Positions 40,730-50,139 of a DNA stretch of 64,000 nucleotides are shown here, piece after piece; position 1 is the first letter of the stretch; each line of letters opens with the position of its first letter. The notes below the pieces were generated by a model that saw only the letters and a program-made list of their open reading frames with translations, ran no database searches and had not been told where the DNA came from. Source of the DNA: RUG11198 sp964600615 (GTDB lineage Bacteria; Bacillota_I; Bacilli_A; RF39; UBA660); contig CAZRJK010000002.1 in NCBI GenBank assembly GCA_964600615.1, positions 1 through 64,000 on the forward strand, in the 5' to 3' direction. The position numbers were made by a program, and so were the translations under genes.

Positions 40730-41722
40730 ATGCTAACATTAACGAAGTCTTTGTTTGCTTTAATGATAGGTTTTATTATGGCTACTATTTTTGGTGTTGG
40801 TGTTATTCCTTTCTTGAAAAAGATGAAAGCGGGACAAAGAATTAATGTTTATGTTGATGCACATACTAAGAAGAGTGGGACTCCTACTATGGGGGGAGTT
40901 ATATTTATAATTCCTTGTTTAATAACGGTTTTGTTATTACTATTAACTGGTAAGATGAGTTATTCAGTTAATTTATTTATTATATTATTTGTAATGGTAA
41001 GTTATGCTGTTATTGGGTTTTTGGATGATTATATAAGTCTTAAGAGAAATACTAATAAGGGGCTTACGCAAGTACAGAAATTATTTTTACAATTTATTGT
41101 TGCTTTGGTATTTTATATTTTGTTTAGACATTTTGGAGATGGAGATTCTGTACTTAGGGTAACATTCTTTAATTTTAGTTGGAATTTGAAATGGTTTTAT
41201 GGATTGTTTATATTATTTTTATTAGTTGGTACTTCTAATGCGGTTAATTTGACTGATGGATTAGATGGATTAGCTGGTGGGCTTTCTGCAATTGCATTTT
41301 TAGCTTATGGACTAATTTCTTGGGGTAGTTATTGGATTAGTGGATATCAAGATATTGGTATATTTTGTTTTATTTTAGTTGGATGTATTATGGGATTTTT
41401 GGTATTTAATTCTAATCCTGCTAAGGTATTTATGGGAGATACTGGTAGTTTGTGCTTAGGTGGTACTTTAGCTACAGTAGCTATTCTTACATCTCATGAG
41501 TTTTCTTTAGCAGTTATTGGGGGAATATTTGTTATTGAAACTTTATCTGTTATTATTCAGATATTCTCAGTAGTTGTTTTTAAGAAAAAAGTATTTTTAA
41601 TGAGTCCTATTCATCATCATTTTGAAAGACTTGGTTGGAGCGAAAAGGATATAGTTAAATTGTTTTGGATAGGTGGATTTATTCTTGCTTTATTAGCGCT
41701 TATATATGGTGTTTGGTTATAG
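40730..41722 (+). CDS. mraY: Phospho-N-acetylmuramoyl-pentapeptide-transferase MraY
   Basis: Integral membrane enzyme that moves phospho-MurNAc-pentapeptide from UDP to undecaprenyl phosphate, making lipid I. About ten hydrophobic helices are present. Family motifs are KKSGTPTMGG (about 47-56), FLDDYISLKR (catalytic Asp pair), NAVNLTDGLDGLAGG, NPAKVFMGDTGSL and the C-terminal PIHHHFE. ATG 40730 has GAAGGAG upstream. Length (330 residues) is normal. It is followed seven bases later by ftsW; murD and murG, often nearby, are not. Confidence 0.97.
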   Translation: MLTLTKSLFALMIGFIMATIFGVGVIPFLKKMKAGQRINVYVDAHTKKSGTPTMGGVIFIIPCLITVLLLLLTGKMSYSVNLFIILFVMVSYAVIGFLDDYISLKRNTNKGLTQVQKLFLQFIVALVFYILFRHFGDGDSVLRVTFFNFSWNLKWFYGLFILFLLVGTSNAVNLTDGLDGLAGGLSAIAFLAYGLISWGSYWISGYQDIGIFCFILVGCIMGFLVFNSNPAKVFMGDTGSLCLGGTLATVAILTSHEFSLAVIGGIFVIETLSVIIQIFSVVVFKKKVFLMSPIHHHFERLGWSEKDIVKLFWIGGFILALLALIYGVWL

Positions 41723-41729
41723 GAGGGTT

Positions 41730-42812
41730 ATGAAAAGGGTTGATTGGTTGTTACTTATTGGTGTGGTATTAATTACTTTATTTGGATTAATTATGATATA
41801 TTCTTCTTCATGTATATGGTCTCAATACAGGTTTAATAATCCATATAAATTTGTTATATCGCAGGGAATATTTTTAATTATTAGTTATATGATAATGGTG
41901 ATATTAATAAATGTAGATTATAAAGAGTATTTAAAGAAAGCAAACATTATTTTTGGTGTTTGTTTTTTGCTTTTAATATTAGTATTAATACCTGGTATTG
42001 GTAGTGTTAGAAATGGTTCTAGGAGTTGGTTTGGAATTGGGGGATTTGGTATTCAACCTAGTGAATTTACTAAGTTAGGGATGATTATTTTTACTTCTAA
42101 ATATTTATCTAATAATGAGAAGATTATGAAGGAAATTAATGGTATATTACCTATTTTAATAATTCTATTTTTGATATTTGGTTTAATAATGTTACAGCCT
42201 GATTTTGGTACGGGAGTAGTAATTGTTATGTCTATAATAGGAATGTTATTCGTTAGTGGTGTTAATATGTCATTTTTTGTTAAGATTGGTTTATTAGGTT
42301 TACTTGGTATTGTTATACTTGTTATTATGGCTCCTTATAGATTGGAGAGAATTGTTTCTTTTCTTAATCCATGGTCTGATCCTTTGGGTAGTGGGTTTCA
42401 AATAATACAGAGTTTATATGCAATTGGTCCTGGAGGATTATTGGGAATGGGATTTGGTAATAGTATTCAAAAGCATTTTTATTTGCCGGAACCACAGACT
42501 GATTTTATATTTTCAATTATTAGTGAAGAATTTGGTTTTTTAGGTGTTATTATTGTTTCTTCTTTATTTTTATTAATTATTTATAGAGGGTTTAAGATTA
42601 GTAAAGAATGTGAAGATAGATTTGGTAAATATTTAGCATTTGGTATTACTTTTGCCCTTGCTTTTCAAACTATACTTAATTTAATGGTAGTAGTTGGGCT
42701 AATACCTGTTACAGGGGTTACTTTACCATTTTTATCTTATGGTGGTTCTTCATTACTTATAACGATGATATCAATCAGTATTCTTTTAAATATTAGTAAA
42801 TATAATAATTAA
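41730..42812 (+). CDS. ftsW: FtsW/SpoVE-type peptidoglycan polymerase
   Basis: SEDS-family membrane glycosyltransferase that polymerises lipid II with a partner class B PBP. Motifs: LFGLIMIYSSS in the first helix, SRSWFGIGGFGIQPSEFTKL, the conserved LQPDFGTG, NPWSDPLGSGFQI, FGNSIQKHFYLPEPQTDFIF, and the terminal GVTLPFLSYGGSS. ATG 41730 has AGGAGGG as ribosome site. Its partner would normally be the PBP interrupted by the ICE. FtsW and SpoVE cannot be separated from sequence alone. Confidence 0.93.
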   Translation: MKRVDWLLLIGVVLITLFGLIMIYSSSCIWSQYRFNNPYKFVISQGIFLIISYMIMVILINVDYKEYLKKANIIFGVCFLLLILVLIPGIGSVRNGSRSWFGIGGFGIQPSEFTKLGMIIFTSKYLSNNEKIMKEINGILPILIILFLIFGLIMLQPDFGTGVVIVMSIIGMLFVSGVNMSFFVKIGLLGLLGIVILVIMAPYRLERIVSFLNPWSDPLGSGFQIIQSLYAIGPGGLLGMGFGNSIQKHFYLPEPQTDFIFSIISEEFGFLGVIIVSSLFLLIIYRGFKISKECEDRFGKYLAFGITFALAFQTILNLMVVVGLIPVTGVTLPFLSYGGSSLLITMISISILLNISKYNN

Positions 42813-42837
42813 AAAATGAGTTAATAACTCATTTTTT
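42811..42837. terminator. Bidirectional terminator between ftsW and aqpZ
   Basis: AAAAAATGAGT (42811-42821) pairs perfectly with ACTCATTTTTT (42827-42837); the T/A tracts serve both converging genes. Confidence 0.85.
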
Positions 42838-42843
42838 GGTACA

Positions 42844-43560
42844 TTATTTTCTTTTTGCTTTTGGAACTATTCTTTCTAAAATAGTTTCTTTTTCTTCTTC
42901 TTTTAGAACATGTTTATAGAATAGAGCTGCTAGTGCTCCTCCTACTATTGGGGCTACTATGAATACCCATACTTGTTTTAGAGCTTCTCCTCCTTGTAAT
43001 AGGGCAGGTGCTAAGCTTCTAGCTGGGTTTACTGATGTTCCAGTGAAAGGAATTCCTAGTAGATGAATTAATACTAGGGTTAATCCTATTACTAATCCAG
43101 CAATATTAGCATGTTCTTTTTTCTTTGTTATGGTAAGAATAACCATTACGAAGAAGAAAGTTAATAGTACTTCTATTATTAAGGCTATTGCTAGTGATAC
43201 TTTAGTATCGTTAGGAAGCATTCCACCATAACCGTTTGCTCCTAGAGCTTTGAAACTTCCTAAGCATAGGGCTAATATTAGAGAACCAGCTAATGCTCCT
43301 AATATTTGGGCAATTATGTAAGCTATGCAATCTTTTTTATCGATCCTTTTATCAATAAATGTTGCTATTGTTACAGCAGGATTTATATGGCATCCTGAAA
43401 CATTTCCAATTGAATAGGCCATAGCTACTATAACTAATCCAAAAGCTAGGGAAGTTGCTAATATTCCTGCTTGGGTAGAGCATCCAACAGCAATGGCAAC
43501 ACCACAAGCAAAGAAAGTTAATGCAAATGTACCAACGAATTCACAGATATATTTTTTCAT
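42844..43560 (-). CDS. aqpZ: Aquaporin Z-type water channel
   Basis: 238-residue MIP-family channel with six membrane helices and both half-helix motifs intact: HINPAVTIATF (about 58-68) and TSVNPARSLAP (about 178-188). The stretch LIHLLGIPFTGTSVNPARS closely follows E. coli AqpZ, including the His and Arg of the selectivity filter, so water rather than glycerol is the likely substrate. The ribosome site is AGGAGGATATC. It stands alone, convergent with ftsW. Confidence 0.92.
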   Translation of the reverse strand: MKKYICEFVGTFALTFFACGVAIAVGCSTQAGILATSLAFGLVIVAMAYSIGNVSGCHINPAVTIATFIDKRIDKKDCIAYIIAQILGALAGSLILALCLGSFKALGANGYGGMLPNDTKVSLAIALIIEVLLTFFFVMVILTITKKKEHANIAGLVIGLTLVLIHLLGIPFTGTSVNPARSLAPALLQGGEALKQVWVFIVAPIVGGALAALFYKHVLKEEEKETILERIVPKAKRK

Positions 43561-43598
43561 GATATCCTCCTTTCTTTGATTATATGCCTAATAATAAA

Positions 43599-43623
43599 AA
43601 AAAACAAGAAAATCTTGTTTTTT
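43599..43623. terminator. Terminator of the LemA gene
   Basis: AAAACAAGA (43601-43609) pairs with TCTTGTTTT (43613-43621). The A-run on the plus strand becomes a T-tract for the minus-strand transcript. Confidence 0.75.
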
Positions 43624-44185
43624 ATAGTTTAAAATCATTATAATCATCATCTGACATATCTTTTTTATCATAGAATAATTTTTCTTTATATTTATTTAAT
43701 TTGGCAATTATATTAGTAGGGAACATTTTGATCATTTTATTATATTCAGCAATGTTTTTATTATAATATTCTCTGTTTACATCTAATTTTTCATCTATTT
43801 CAATTAATTTTTTGGAAATATTTTTTATCTCTTCGGAGCTATTTAATTCTTCTTTATATTTTTCTTTTAGAACAGTAAATTCTGTATTAGCTTCGATTAA
43901 TTTTCTGTCTAAGTCAAAATTAGATATTTTTAGATTTCTTAATTTAACTATTTCTTCAAACATATTTTTATCTAGATGTTCACTTATTTTATCATTTCCT
44001 CTTATTAAAGAAACACATTTATTTATATTATCATATTTACTTCTTAAATTATCATCTATAATTGATTCTACAACATCTATTTTTGTTATATATTCTTGTA
44101 ATTTGTTATAAGTATTTATATATAAACCTACTAAAATGCATATTACTATAACAATTAATATTATTATTAGCATTATTGTATCCAT
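43622..44185 (-). CDS. lemA: LemA-family membrane protein
   Basis: One N-terminal membrane helix (MLIIILIVIVICILVGLYI), then a four-helix cytoplasmic or surface domain. The family's closing motif is clear: NREYYNKNIAEYNKMIKMFP followed by TNIIAKLNKYKEKLF. The N-terminal 'YNKLQEYITKIDVVESIID' also fits LemA. The usual 'RxDLIPNL' pattern is altered here (LRSKYDNINKCVSLI). LemA proteins have no settled function. It is a single gene on the minus strand. Confidence 0.82.
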   Translation of the reverse strand: MDTIMLIIILIVIVICILVGLYINTYNKLQEYITKIDVVESIIDDNLRSKYDNINKCVSLIRGNDKISEHLDKNMFEEIVKLRNLKISNFDLDRKLIEANTEFTVLKEKYKEELNSSEEIKNISKKLIEIDEKLDVNREYYNKNIAEYNKMIKMFPTNIIAKLNKYKEKLFYDKKDMSDDDYNDFKL

Positions 44186-44290
44186 ATGATCACTTCCAAG
44201 TATAATTATAACAAAAGTTGATTTTTTTGTAAATATATTGAAATATTTATTATTTTTTGTTATTATTTATTTATATGATAGGAGATAGTT

Positions 44291-44857
44291 ATGAAGGACT
44301 TTGTTAAAAAAAATACTTTGAGCTTGGTGTTAGTAATTTGTTTGTTGCTTTCTATTGGGATTACTGGTACTTATGCTTTCTTTACTATTGGCGATGATGA
44401 TAGTGCTAATGGGAATGGTGGTTGTTTTAATGTGGATTATACTAGTAGTCAAAATATTACTTCTTTAACTAGTGCTCCATCATATGATAGTCTTGGTGTG
44501 GGAATAGTTACTGTTACTTTAAAAAAGAATAATAGTTGTAAGGCTTATACAACTGCTAATATACATTTAAATACTACTAGTACTAATGCTCCGATAACTA
44601 CTGTTAAAGCTTTTAAATATAGAGTTTCTTCTTCTGCTACAACTATAAATTCTAATTCTAGTCTTACTAATAATATAGAGGGTATAATTGATAGTACTGG
44701 TGATATTGTACTTGCTAATGTGGATTTAACTACTAGTACTGTTACATATACAATTTATCTGTGGGTAGATTCTGATATTTCTTCTGGTTATTATAGTGGA
44801 AAGACTTATAGTGGTTATATATATGCAGAATCTACGCAATCTTCTAGTGTAAAATAA
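44291..44857 (+). CDS. Secreted TasA/camelysin-like small protein
   Basis: The N-terminal signal (LSLVLVICLLLSIGITGTYA, then FF) is of the kind seen in TasA/CalY biofilm-fibre proteins. A mature domain of about 155 residues follows, rich in Thr, Ser and Asn and probably all-beta (VTVTLKKNNSC, VTYTIYLWVDSDI, YSGYIYAEST). There is no sortase motif. The ribosome site TAGGAGATAG precedes ATG 44291. The 1,862-residue protein at 55906 begins similarly. It may form or decorate surface fibres. Confidence 0.6.
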   Translation: MKDFVKKNTLSLVLVICLLLSIGITGTYAFFTIGDDDSANGNGGCFNVDYTSSQNITSLTSAPSYDSLGVGIVTVTLKKNNSCKAYTTANIHLNTTSTNAPITTVKAFKYRVSSSATTINSNSSLTNNIEGIIDSTGDIVLANVDLTTSTVTYTIYLWVDSDISSGYYSGKTYSGYIYAESTQSSSVK

Positions 44858-44883
44858 AAAAGCTTAGTTTTAAGCTTTTTTTA
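44856..44883. terminator. Bidirectional terminator
   Basis: AAAAAAGCTTA (44856-44866) pairs perfectly with TAAGCTTTTTT (44871-44881). It serves the TasA-like gene and the converging phosphoesterase gene. Confidence 0.85.
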
Positions 44884-45700
44884 GTCTATAGAAATTTATA
44901 CTAGGGTGATTAAATAGTCTAAAGTTTATATTATTTACTCCAATACCGTTAGAAATAAATATTTCAGTATTATTCTTTTTATAATATGGTTTAAAATATT
45001 TTTTTGCTCCTTTTGGAAGAAGTATATTTTTTATTATTGGTATGTTAATTGATCCATTTATAGAATGACCAGATAATATTAAGTCTGTATTTTTTTGTTT
45101 TAAGATATCAGTTATATAATCTGGTTCATGGATTAAGATAATTTTGTATGATTCATTATCTAAATCGTTTATTAATTTATTGATATTATCTTTGTTGTAG
45201 GATAAAGAATTTATTCCTAGTATTGATATTTTTTCATTTTTATTATTATAGATTATTGTTTTTTCATTGTTTAATAGTTTGAAGTTACTTTGAATATAAA
45301 TATTTTTAATAGTATCTATATCTTTGTCGTTATCGCCAATTATAGCATAATTTCCATAAGTTGATTTTATTTGGGATAATTCTTTTATTAAAAATTTTGT
45401 GTTATTATTGGTTAGTTCGTAATCTTTATCTAATAAGTCACCGGTAAATATTACGATATCTGGCTTTAATTTATTTATTTCTTGTATTAAATCTTTAACC
45501 CTTTTATTAGTTATAACTTTTTTGTAATGTAAATCAGAAAAATGTACTATTTTTAATCCGTTATAACTTTCTTTTATATTTTTACTTTCTATTGGTATTT
45601 CTTTTGTTTTTAATCCTGTTGTCCCAACAAATCTAGAATATATGAGTATGGCTAATAATAGTGTTAATAATATTATTATTATATATAATGCTTTTTTCAT
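44870..45700 (-). CDS. Calcineurin-like metallophosphoesterase with altered metal-ligand motifs
   Basis: N-terminal membrane anchor (YIIIILLTLLLAILIYSRF), then a phosphoesterase fold: IVHFSDLHYKK (DxH), VIFTGDLLDKD (GDxxD), AIIGDNDKD, ILIHEPDY, LILSGHSING. Two usual motifs are altered. GNH(D/E) reads GDND, losing the catalytic His, and GHTHGG reads GHSING, losing the second His. The protein could still bind one or two metals but may not be a typical enzyme. The start overlaps the CPBP stop by one base (TAATG), so the two are coupled. Confidence 0.82.
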   Translation of the reverse strand: MKKALYIIIILLTLLLAILIYSRFVGTTGLKTKEIPIESKNIKESYNGLKIVHFSDLHYKKVITNKRVKDLIQEINKLKPDIVIFTGDLLDKDYELTNNNTKFLIKELSQIKSTYGNYAIIGDNDKDIDTIKNIYIQSNFKLLNNEKTIIYNNKNEKISILGINSLSYNKDNINKLINDLDNESYKIILIHEPDYITDILKQKNTDLILSGHSINGSINIPIIKNILLPKGAKKYFKPYYKKNNTEIFISNGIGVNNINFRLFNHPSINFYRLKKA

Positions 45701-46413
45701 TAGATTAATTTACCTAAAAAATATAATAAAAGGGTTAAACCATTATGCATGGTATGAGCAGATATTGTGGAAAAAATATTATTTGTTTTTTTATAGCATA
45801 GGGCAAAAGTGAATCCTACTGCACCATATGGTATTATAAATAATAATTCTTTGGTAGTGTTTATTGATCCTATAATATGAGTAAGACCAAATAATATTCC
45901 TGATGCTATAGCGTATATATATTTATTGTTGAATATGTCTTTTAAACTTTTTCTAAAGATTATTTCTTCTGTTATAGGAGCATATATTAATGTTTCAAAC
46001 ATCATAAATAAGGGAGCTTTATTTATTAATTCTCTTACGGCTTGTTCGTTTTGAGATATAGTGTTATTTGCAAGTATTATTATTAAGTAATTACTTATAA
46101 TCATTATTATTAAGCCTAATATCCAATATTTTAATGGTTCTTTTAGATTGTTAAAAAACTTTTTATTAAAGAAATTTTTAAAATCTTTAGTTATATCTTT
46201 TTTATATATTAGATAGAATATTGTTATTAATACGATATCCATTATTATATAATATAATATCTTGTTCGTTAGTGACATAGAATTAAAGTCTATATTAAAT
46301 AATAGTATTGGTATATAGTTAAATGTTAATAGTAATATAATTAATACTATTGTTTTTAATAAATATTTTAATTTTTTTTCTATTCTATTTATTAAATTCA
46401 TTTTATCACTCAT
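45700..46413 (-). CDS. CPBP-family intramembrane metalloprotease
   Basis: Polytopic membrane protein with about six helices. The Abi/CAAX protease motifs are present: EEIIFRKSL (EExxxR), FGLTHIIG (FxxxH) and AHTMHNGL (HxxxN). Bacterial members process or regulate membrane peptides, including bacteriocin immunity; the substrate is unknown. The ribosome site GAGATGAGTG precedes ATG 46413. It is cotranscribed with the phosphoesterase. Confidence 0.85.
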   Translation of the reverse strand: MSDKMNLINRIEKKLKYLLKTIVLIILLLTFNYIPILLFNIDFNSMSLTNKILYYIIMDIVLITIFYLIYKKDITKDFKNFFNKKFFNNLKEPLKYWILGLIIMIISNYLIIILANNTISQNEQAVRELINKAPLFMMFETLIYAPITEEIIFRKSLKDIFNNKYIYAIASGILFGLTHIIGSINTTKELLFIIPYGAVGFTFALCYKKTNNIFSTISAHTMHNGLTLLLYFLGKLI

Positions 46414-46516
46414 CTCTTTATATAATTATAACATGATTTGTTTATTTTGATATCTATTAATTATTTTTAGGTAAAAAAGTGTAAAATATGTTAGAATGAT
46501 TATGGGGATGATTATT

Positions 46517-47041
46517 ATGAAAGTAGAAGTTGTTAAAGTTGGCTTTTTGGAATGTAATTGTTATGTTGTTAGTAAAGGAAATGATTGTTTAGTAATTGAT
46601 CCTGGTGATGAATTAGATAAGATAGTAAAGTTAATTGGTGAAAAAAAGGTAAAGGGGATACTTATTACACATAATCATTTTGATCATGTTGGTTGTGTAG
46701 ATTCTTTATCTTTAAAATATAATGTTAAGATATATGACTATAATAATTTAGATGAGGGTGTTAATAATGTAGATAAATTTAAATTTGAGGTTATATATAC
46801 ATTTGGGCATACTATGGATTCTGTTAGTTATTATTTTAGAGATGATAAGATTATGTTTACGGGGGATTTTTTATTTAAAGATACTGTTGGTAGGTGTGAT
46901 TTAGATGGTGGCAATTATAATTTAATGTTAGATAGTATTAAGAAAATAAAAAAATATGATGATGGTACAGTTATATATCCTGGTCATGGGGAATTTAGTA
47001 CTTTGGGAGATGAGAAAAAGAATAATTCATATTTTATGTAA
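46517..47041 (+). CDS. MBL-fold metal-dependent hydrolase (YqgX/glyoxalase II-like)
   Basis: Small metallo-beta-lactamase-fold enzyme with all metal motifs: THNHFDHVG (HxHxDH), TFGHTMDS, MFTGDFLFKD and YPGHGEFST. The short form without a C-terminal extension matches the YqgX-like hydrolases of Bacillota. ATG 46517 is chosen because GGGGATGATT is its ribosome site; an upstream in-frame ATG lacks one. A terminator overlaps the last codons. Confidence 0.88.
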   Translation: MKVEVVKVGFLECNCYVVSKGNDCLVIDPGDELDKIVKLIGEKKVKGILITHNHFDHVGCVDSLSLKYNVKIYDYNNLDEGVNNVDKFKFEVIYTFGHTMDSVSYYFRDDKIMFTGDFLFKDTVGRCDLDGGNYNLMLDSIKKIKKYDDGTVIYPGHGEFSTLGDEKKNNSYFM

Positions 47042-47062
47042 AGTTTATGAATTATTCTTTTA
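47018..47062 (+). terminator. Terminator overlapping the end of the MBL hydrolase gene
   Basis: AAGAATAATTCATA (47018-47031) pairs perfectly with TATGAATTATTCTT (47046-47059), followed by T; the stop codon is in the loop. Confidence 0.75.
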
Positions 47063-47105
47063 TAAATATTAAAAATATATTATAATAAATTTAGAAGGTG
47101 ATAAT

Positions 47106-48263
47106 ATGAAGTTGAACGTTGGGGTAATATTTGGAGGAAAGAGCTTAGAACATGAGATGAGTATTATTTCTGCTATTCAGGCTATGAATAATATTGATAC
47201 TGATAAATATGATATTACGCCTATTTTTATTACTAAGGATAATGTTTGGTATACTGGTGGTGCTTTAAGATATATAGATACTTTTAAGGATTTAAATTTA
47301 TTAAAACGATATACTAAGCAAGTAAATTTAATTAATAAAGATGGAAGATTTATTTTGGTTAGTACTGGGCTTGTAAGGAAAGAAATTAATGAGATACATT
47401 TAGTTTTACCTGTTATGCATGGAGCTATTGGGGAAGATGGTTCTGTTCAAGGATATTTAAATTTACTTGGTATTCCTTATGTTGGTAGTAATATTTTTTC
47501 TACTAGTGTTAGTCAAGATAAAGCTTTTGTTAAGCAAATATTATCTGCTAATGATATTCCTGTTATTAAGTTTGTATGGTTCGGTGAGAGATTTTATCGT
47601 AATAAAAAATCAGAATTGTTTAAACAGATTGATGAATTATCTTATCCTTTGATTTTAAAACCTGCTACTTTAGGTAGTAGTATTGGAATAGATGCTATTG
47701 AACAAAAAGAAGAGTTAGATTCTACTATTGAGAGAAGTTTTAGTATGGATACTAAGATTATTGTAGAAGAGCTATTAGATGATGTTATAGAATATGATTG
47801 TGCAGTATTACTTACTCCTGATGGTAATATTGTTAGTGATATAGAAGAGATTGTTACTAATAATACTTTTAGGACTTATAATGATAAGTTTGTTTATGAG
47901 GATACTGATGAATCTAGTATTAAGAGAACTTTGCCTGCTAAAATAAGTGATAAATTAAGAAAAGAGATTGAATTATATAGTCTAGCTGTTTTTAAAATAC
48001 TTAATATGAGAGGAACGGCAAGGATTGATTTCTTGTTCGATAAGAAGACTAATAAGTTATATGTTAATGAAGTTAATAGTATTCCTTTCTGTTTTGCACA
48101 TCATTTGTGGGAATCTAGACATATATCTTATAAAGAGTTATTAAATATTTTACTTAAGGATGCTATAGATAATGAAGTTAAGTTACAAAATATGACTTTG
48201 GTTATGGAAGATAATGATATTATTAAAAAGATGACTAATAGGACTATTAAGGAGATGAAGTAA
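47106..48263 (+). CDS. ddl: D-alanine--D-alanine ligase
   Basis: ATP-grasp ligase that makes the D-Ala-D-Ala end of the peptidoglycan precursor. Motifs: VGVIFGGKSLEHEMSIISA at the N-terminus, VLPVMHGAIGEDGSVQGYL, the ATP-binding KPATLGSSIGID, GTARIDFLFD and the metal-binding NEVNSIPF. 385 residues, slightly long through a C-terminal helical tail. The ribosome site is AGAAGGTGAT. The stop overlaps the ruvA start by one base (TAATG). Confidence 0.95.
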   Translation: MKLNVGVIFGGKSLEHEMSIISAIQAMNNIDTDKYDITPIFITKDNVWYTGGALRYIDTFKDLNLLKRYTKQVNLINKDGRFILVSTGLVRKEINEIHLVLPVMHGAIGEDGSVQGYLNLLGIPYVGSNIFSTSVSQDKAFVKQILSANDIPVIKFVWFGERFYRNKKSELFKQIDELSYPLILKPATLGSSIGIDAIEQKEELDSTIERSFSMDTKIIVEELLDDVIEYDCAVLLTPDGNIVSDIEEIVTNNTFRTYNDKFVYEDTDESSIKRTLPAKISDKLRKEIELYSLAVFKILNMRGTARIDFLFDKKTNKLYVNEVNSIPFCFAHHLWESRHISYKELLNILLKDAIDNEVKLQNMTLVMEDNDIIKKMTNRTIKEMK

Positions 48264-48823
48264 TGTACGGTTATATCAGGGGGAAAGTAGTTCTTATTGA
48301 TAGTGGTTATATTATTCTAGATAATAATGGAGTGGGTTATTTAATATATGTTCCTAATCCTTATTCTTATCAATTAGATCATGAATATACAGTATTTATT
48401 TATACTAAAGTTAGTGAAGATGAATTTACTTTGTATGGTTTTAAAGATAGGGAACAAAAGGAATTATTTTTAAAATTAATTGATGTTAAGGGTTTGGGAC
48501 CTAAAATGGCTTTACCTATTATTGCTACTGGAACTATAGACTCTATATTTGAAGCTATAGAGAATGAAAATGTTAATTATTTAAAGAAATTTCCTAAGAT
48601 AGGAGATAAAGTAGCTAGACAGATGATCCTTGATCTTAAGGGTAAATTAACGACAATTAATACTGGTATTTTTGCTCATGATGATTATTCTAGGGAGTTA
48701 ATGGATGTATTAGTTGGTTTGGGCTATAAACAGATTGATATTAAGAGAATTATAAAGAAAGTAGATAATACTAAATCTTTAGAGGATCAGGTAAAAGAAG
48801 CTTTAAAATTATTATTAAAATAA
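48263..48823 (+). CDS. ruvA: Holliday junction branch migration protein RuvA
   Basis: 186 residues. The N-terminal OB fold begins MYGYIRGKVVLIDSGYIIL. Two helix-hairpin-helix motifs follow (LIDVKGLGPKMALPII; KKFPKIGDKVARQMILDLK), and the C-terminal domain III binds RuvB (ELMDVLVGLGYKQIDIKRII). RuvA forms a tetramer on four-way junctions. ruvB, often adjacent, is not here; a terminator follows at once. Confidence 0.95.
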   Translation: MYGYIRGKVVLIDSGYIILDNNGVGYLIYVPNPYSYQLDHEYTVFIYTKVSEDEFTLYGFKDREQKELFLKLIDVKGLGPKMALPIIATGTIDSIFEAIENENVNYLKKFPKIGDKVARQMILDLKGKLTTINTGIFAHDDYSRELMDVLVGLGYKQIDIKRIIKKVDNTKSLEDQVKEALKLLLK

Positions 48824-48850
48824 AAAATACAAGATTTGTATTTTTTTTTT
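48823..48850 (+). terminator. Terminator of ddl-ruvA
   Basis: AAAAATACAA pairs with TTGTATTTTT around a 3-base loop, then more T. Confidence 0.75.
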
Positions 48851-48858
48851 AGTTTTTG

Positions 48859-48867
48859 TGATATAAT
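48859..48867 (+). promoter_or_regulatory. Extended -10 promoter
   Basis: TGATATAAT, 25 bases before ATG 48892. Confidence 0.6.
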
Positions 48868-48891
48868 CTATTTTAGAATAGGAGGTTAGCT

Positions 48892-50139
48892 ATGAGTGAT
48901 AATTATGATAGTATATTAAAAGAAAAAAAAGTATATGAAGATTATACTCCAACACATACTACTTTTAAAAAGTTTTTGGCAGTTGGCTTCTTTTTTGTAA
49001 TTGTTATTATTATAATTAGTTATATTATATATTATAATACTTTTTTAAGTGGAGAAAATATTTTAATGAATGATATTTCTAAACTTGTAGATAGCTATTC
49101 TGTTATTTTTGATGAAGTAAATAATTATGATTTTTCTGCTAATTATATGATTAGTGGAGATGCTTTTTCTGATGGTAATAGGTATAAATATACTTTTATT
49201 AGGGATAATAATAAGACAAAAAGAACTTTTATTAATGGTGATAAGAGTTTAAGTTTTTATTATGATGGAGATTCTAATTATATTAAGTTATCTAATTTTG
49301 ATAATTATATTTCTGTTGATAATGAGTTTTTATCTTTTGATGATTATGAAAATGATTATGATATATTGAATAATAATGTATTTAATTATTTTAATTATAT
49401 TTTATTTGAAGATAGTGTTATGGATATTTATAATAGATTTTATACTATAGACAATTATAATTATTTAGTTAATGATGTTAGAAATAATTTTTTAGATTTT
49501 GTTAGTGATAATAAGTATAGTAAGAAATTTTATTTTTATAATGGAAGACCTGTTATTAAGATTGATCTATCTTTAAATAGTAATGATATTAATAAGATAT
49601 TATCTAATGGGGCTAATAATTTAATGGTTAAGGATAGTTATGATGTTATTATTACTGCAAGAAATGATGCTATTATGAACGATATTAAAAATATTAAGAT
49701 TATTATTAATAATAAAACTAATAATACGAGGGTTGTTGTTGTTTATGATGGTAAAGATTTATATTATACTGATGTTGATGGTGTTGACTATAAATATAAT
49801 TTGGTTACTAAGGGAAAAGGGTTTAGTTTGAAGGTTTATAAGGGAGATGTATTGTATTCAGCATTGGAGGGTGGTAAGGAAGAAAATAAATATGTTTACA
49901 ATTATCAATTTATAGATAAATTAGAAAGATATACTTTGGAAGTTGGTTCTGATAATAATAAATATAATTATAAATTTATTGCTAATAATGAGGGTAAGAT
50001 TAGGGAAGTTTCTGTAACGGGAGAATATTCTGATGTTGGAGCAATTGATGAAGGAATATTGAATGTTTTGAAATATAGGGATATAGAGGATGGATATAGG
50101 AATATTATAAATGATAGTTTAATTAAATATTTAAAATAA
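48892..50139 (+). CDS. Membrane-anchored extracellular protein of unknown function (415 aa)
   Basis: A short cytoplasmic N-terminus, one membrane helix (FFFVIVIIIISYIIYYNTFL, about 33-52), then a 360-residue domain outside the cell. The outer part is rich in Asp, Asn and Tyr and looks beta-rich (YMISGDAFSDGNRYKYTF, KLSNFDNYISVDNEF, YKFIANNEGKIREVSV). This resembles, at the level of layout, large uncharacterised lipoprotein-like anchored proteins; no motif is recognised. It is a single gene with its own promoter and terminator (ribosome site AGGAGG). Confidence 0.6.
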   Translation: MSDNYDSILKEKKVYEDYTPTHTTFKKFLAVGFFFVIVIIIISYIIYYNTFLSGENILMNDISKLVDSYSVIFDEVNNYDFSANYMISGDAFSDGNRYKYTFIRDNNKTKRTFINGDKSLSFYYDGDSNYIKLSNFDNYISVDNEFLSFDDYENDYDILNNNVFNYFNYILFEDSVMDIYNRFYTIDNYNYLVNDVRNNFLDFVSDNKYSKKFYFYNGRPVIKIDLSLNSNDINKILSNGANNLMVKDSYDVIITARNDAIMNDIKNIKIIINNKTNNTRVVVVYDGKDLYYTDVDGVDYKYNLVTKGKGFSLKVYKGDVLYSALEGGKEENKYVYNYQFIDKLERYTLEVGSDNNKYNYKFIANNEGKIREVSVTGEYSDVGAIDEGILNVLKYRDIEDGYRNIINDSLIKYLK

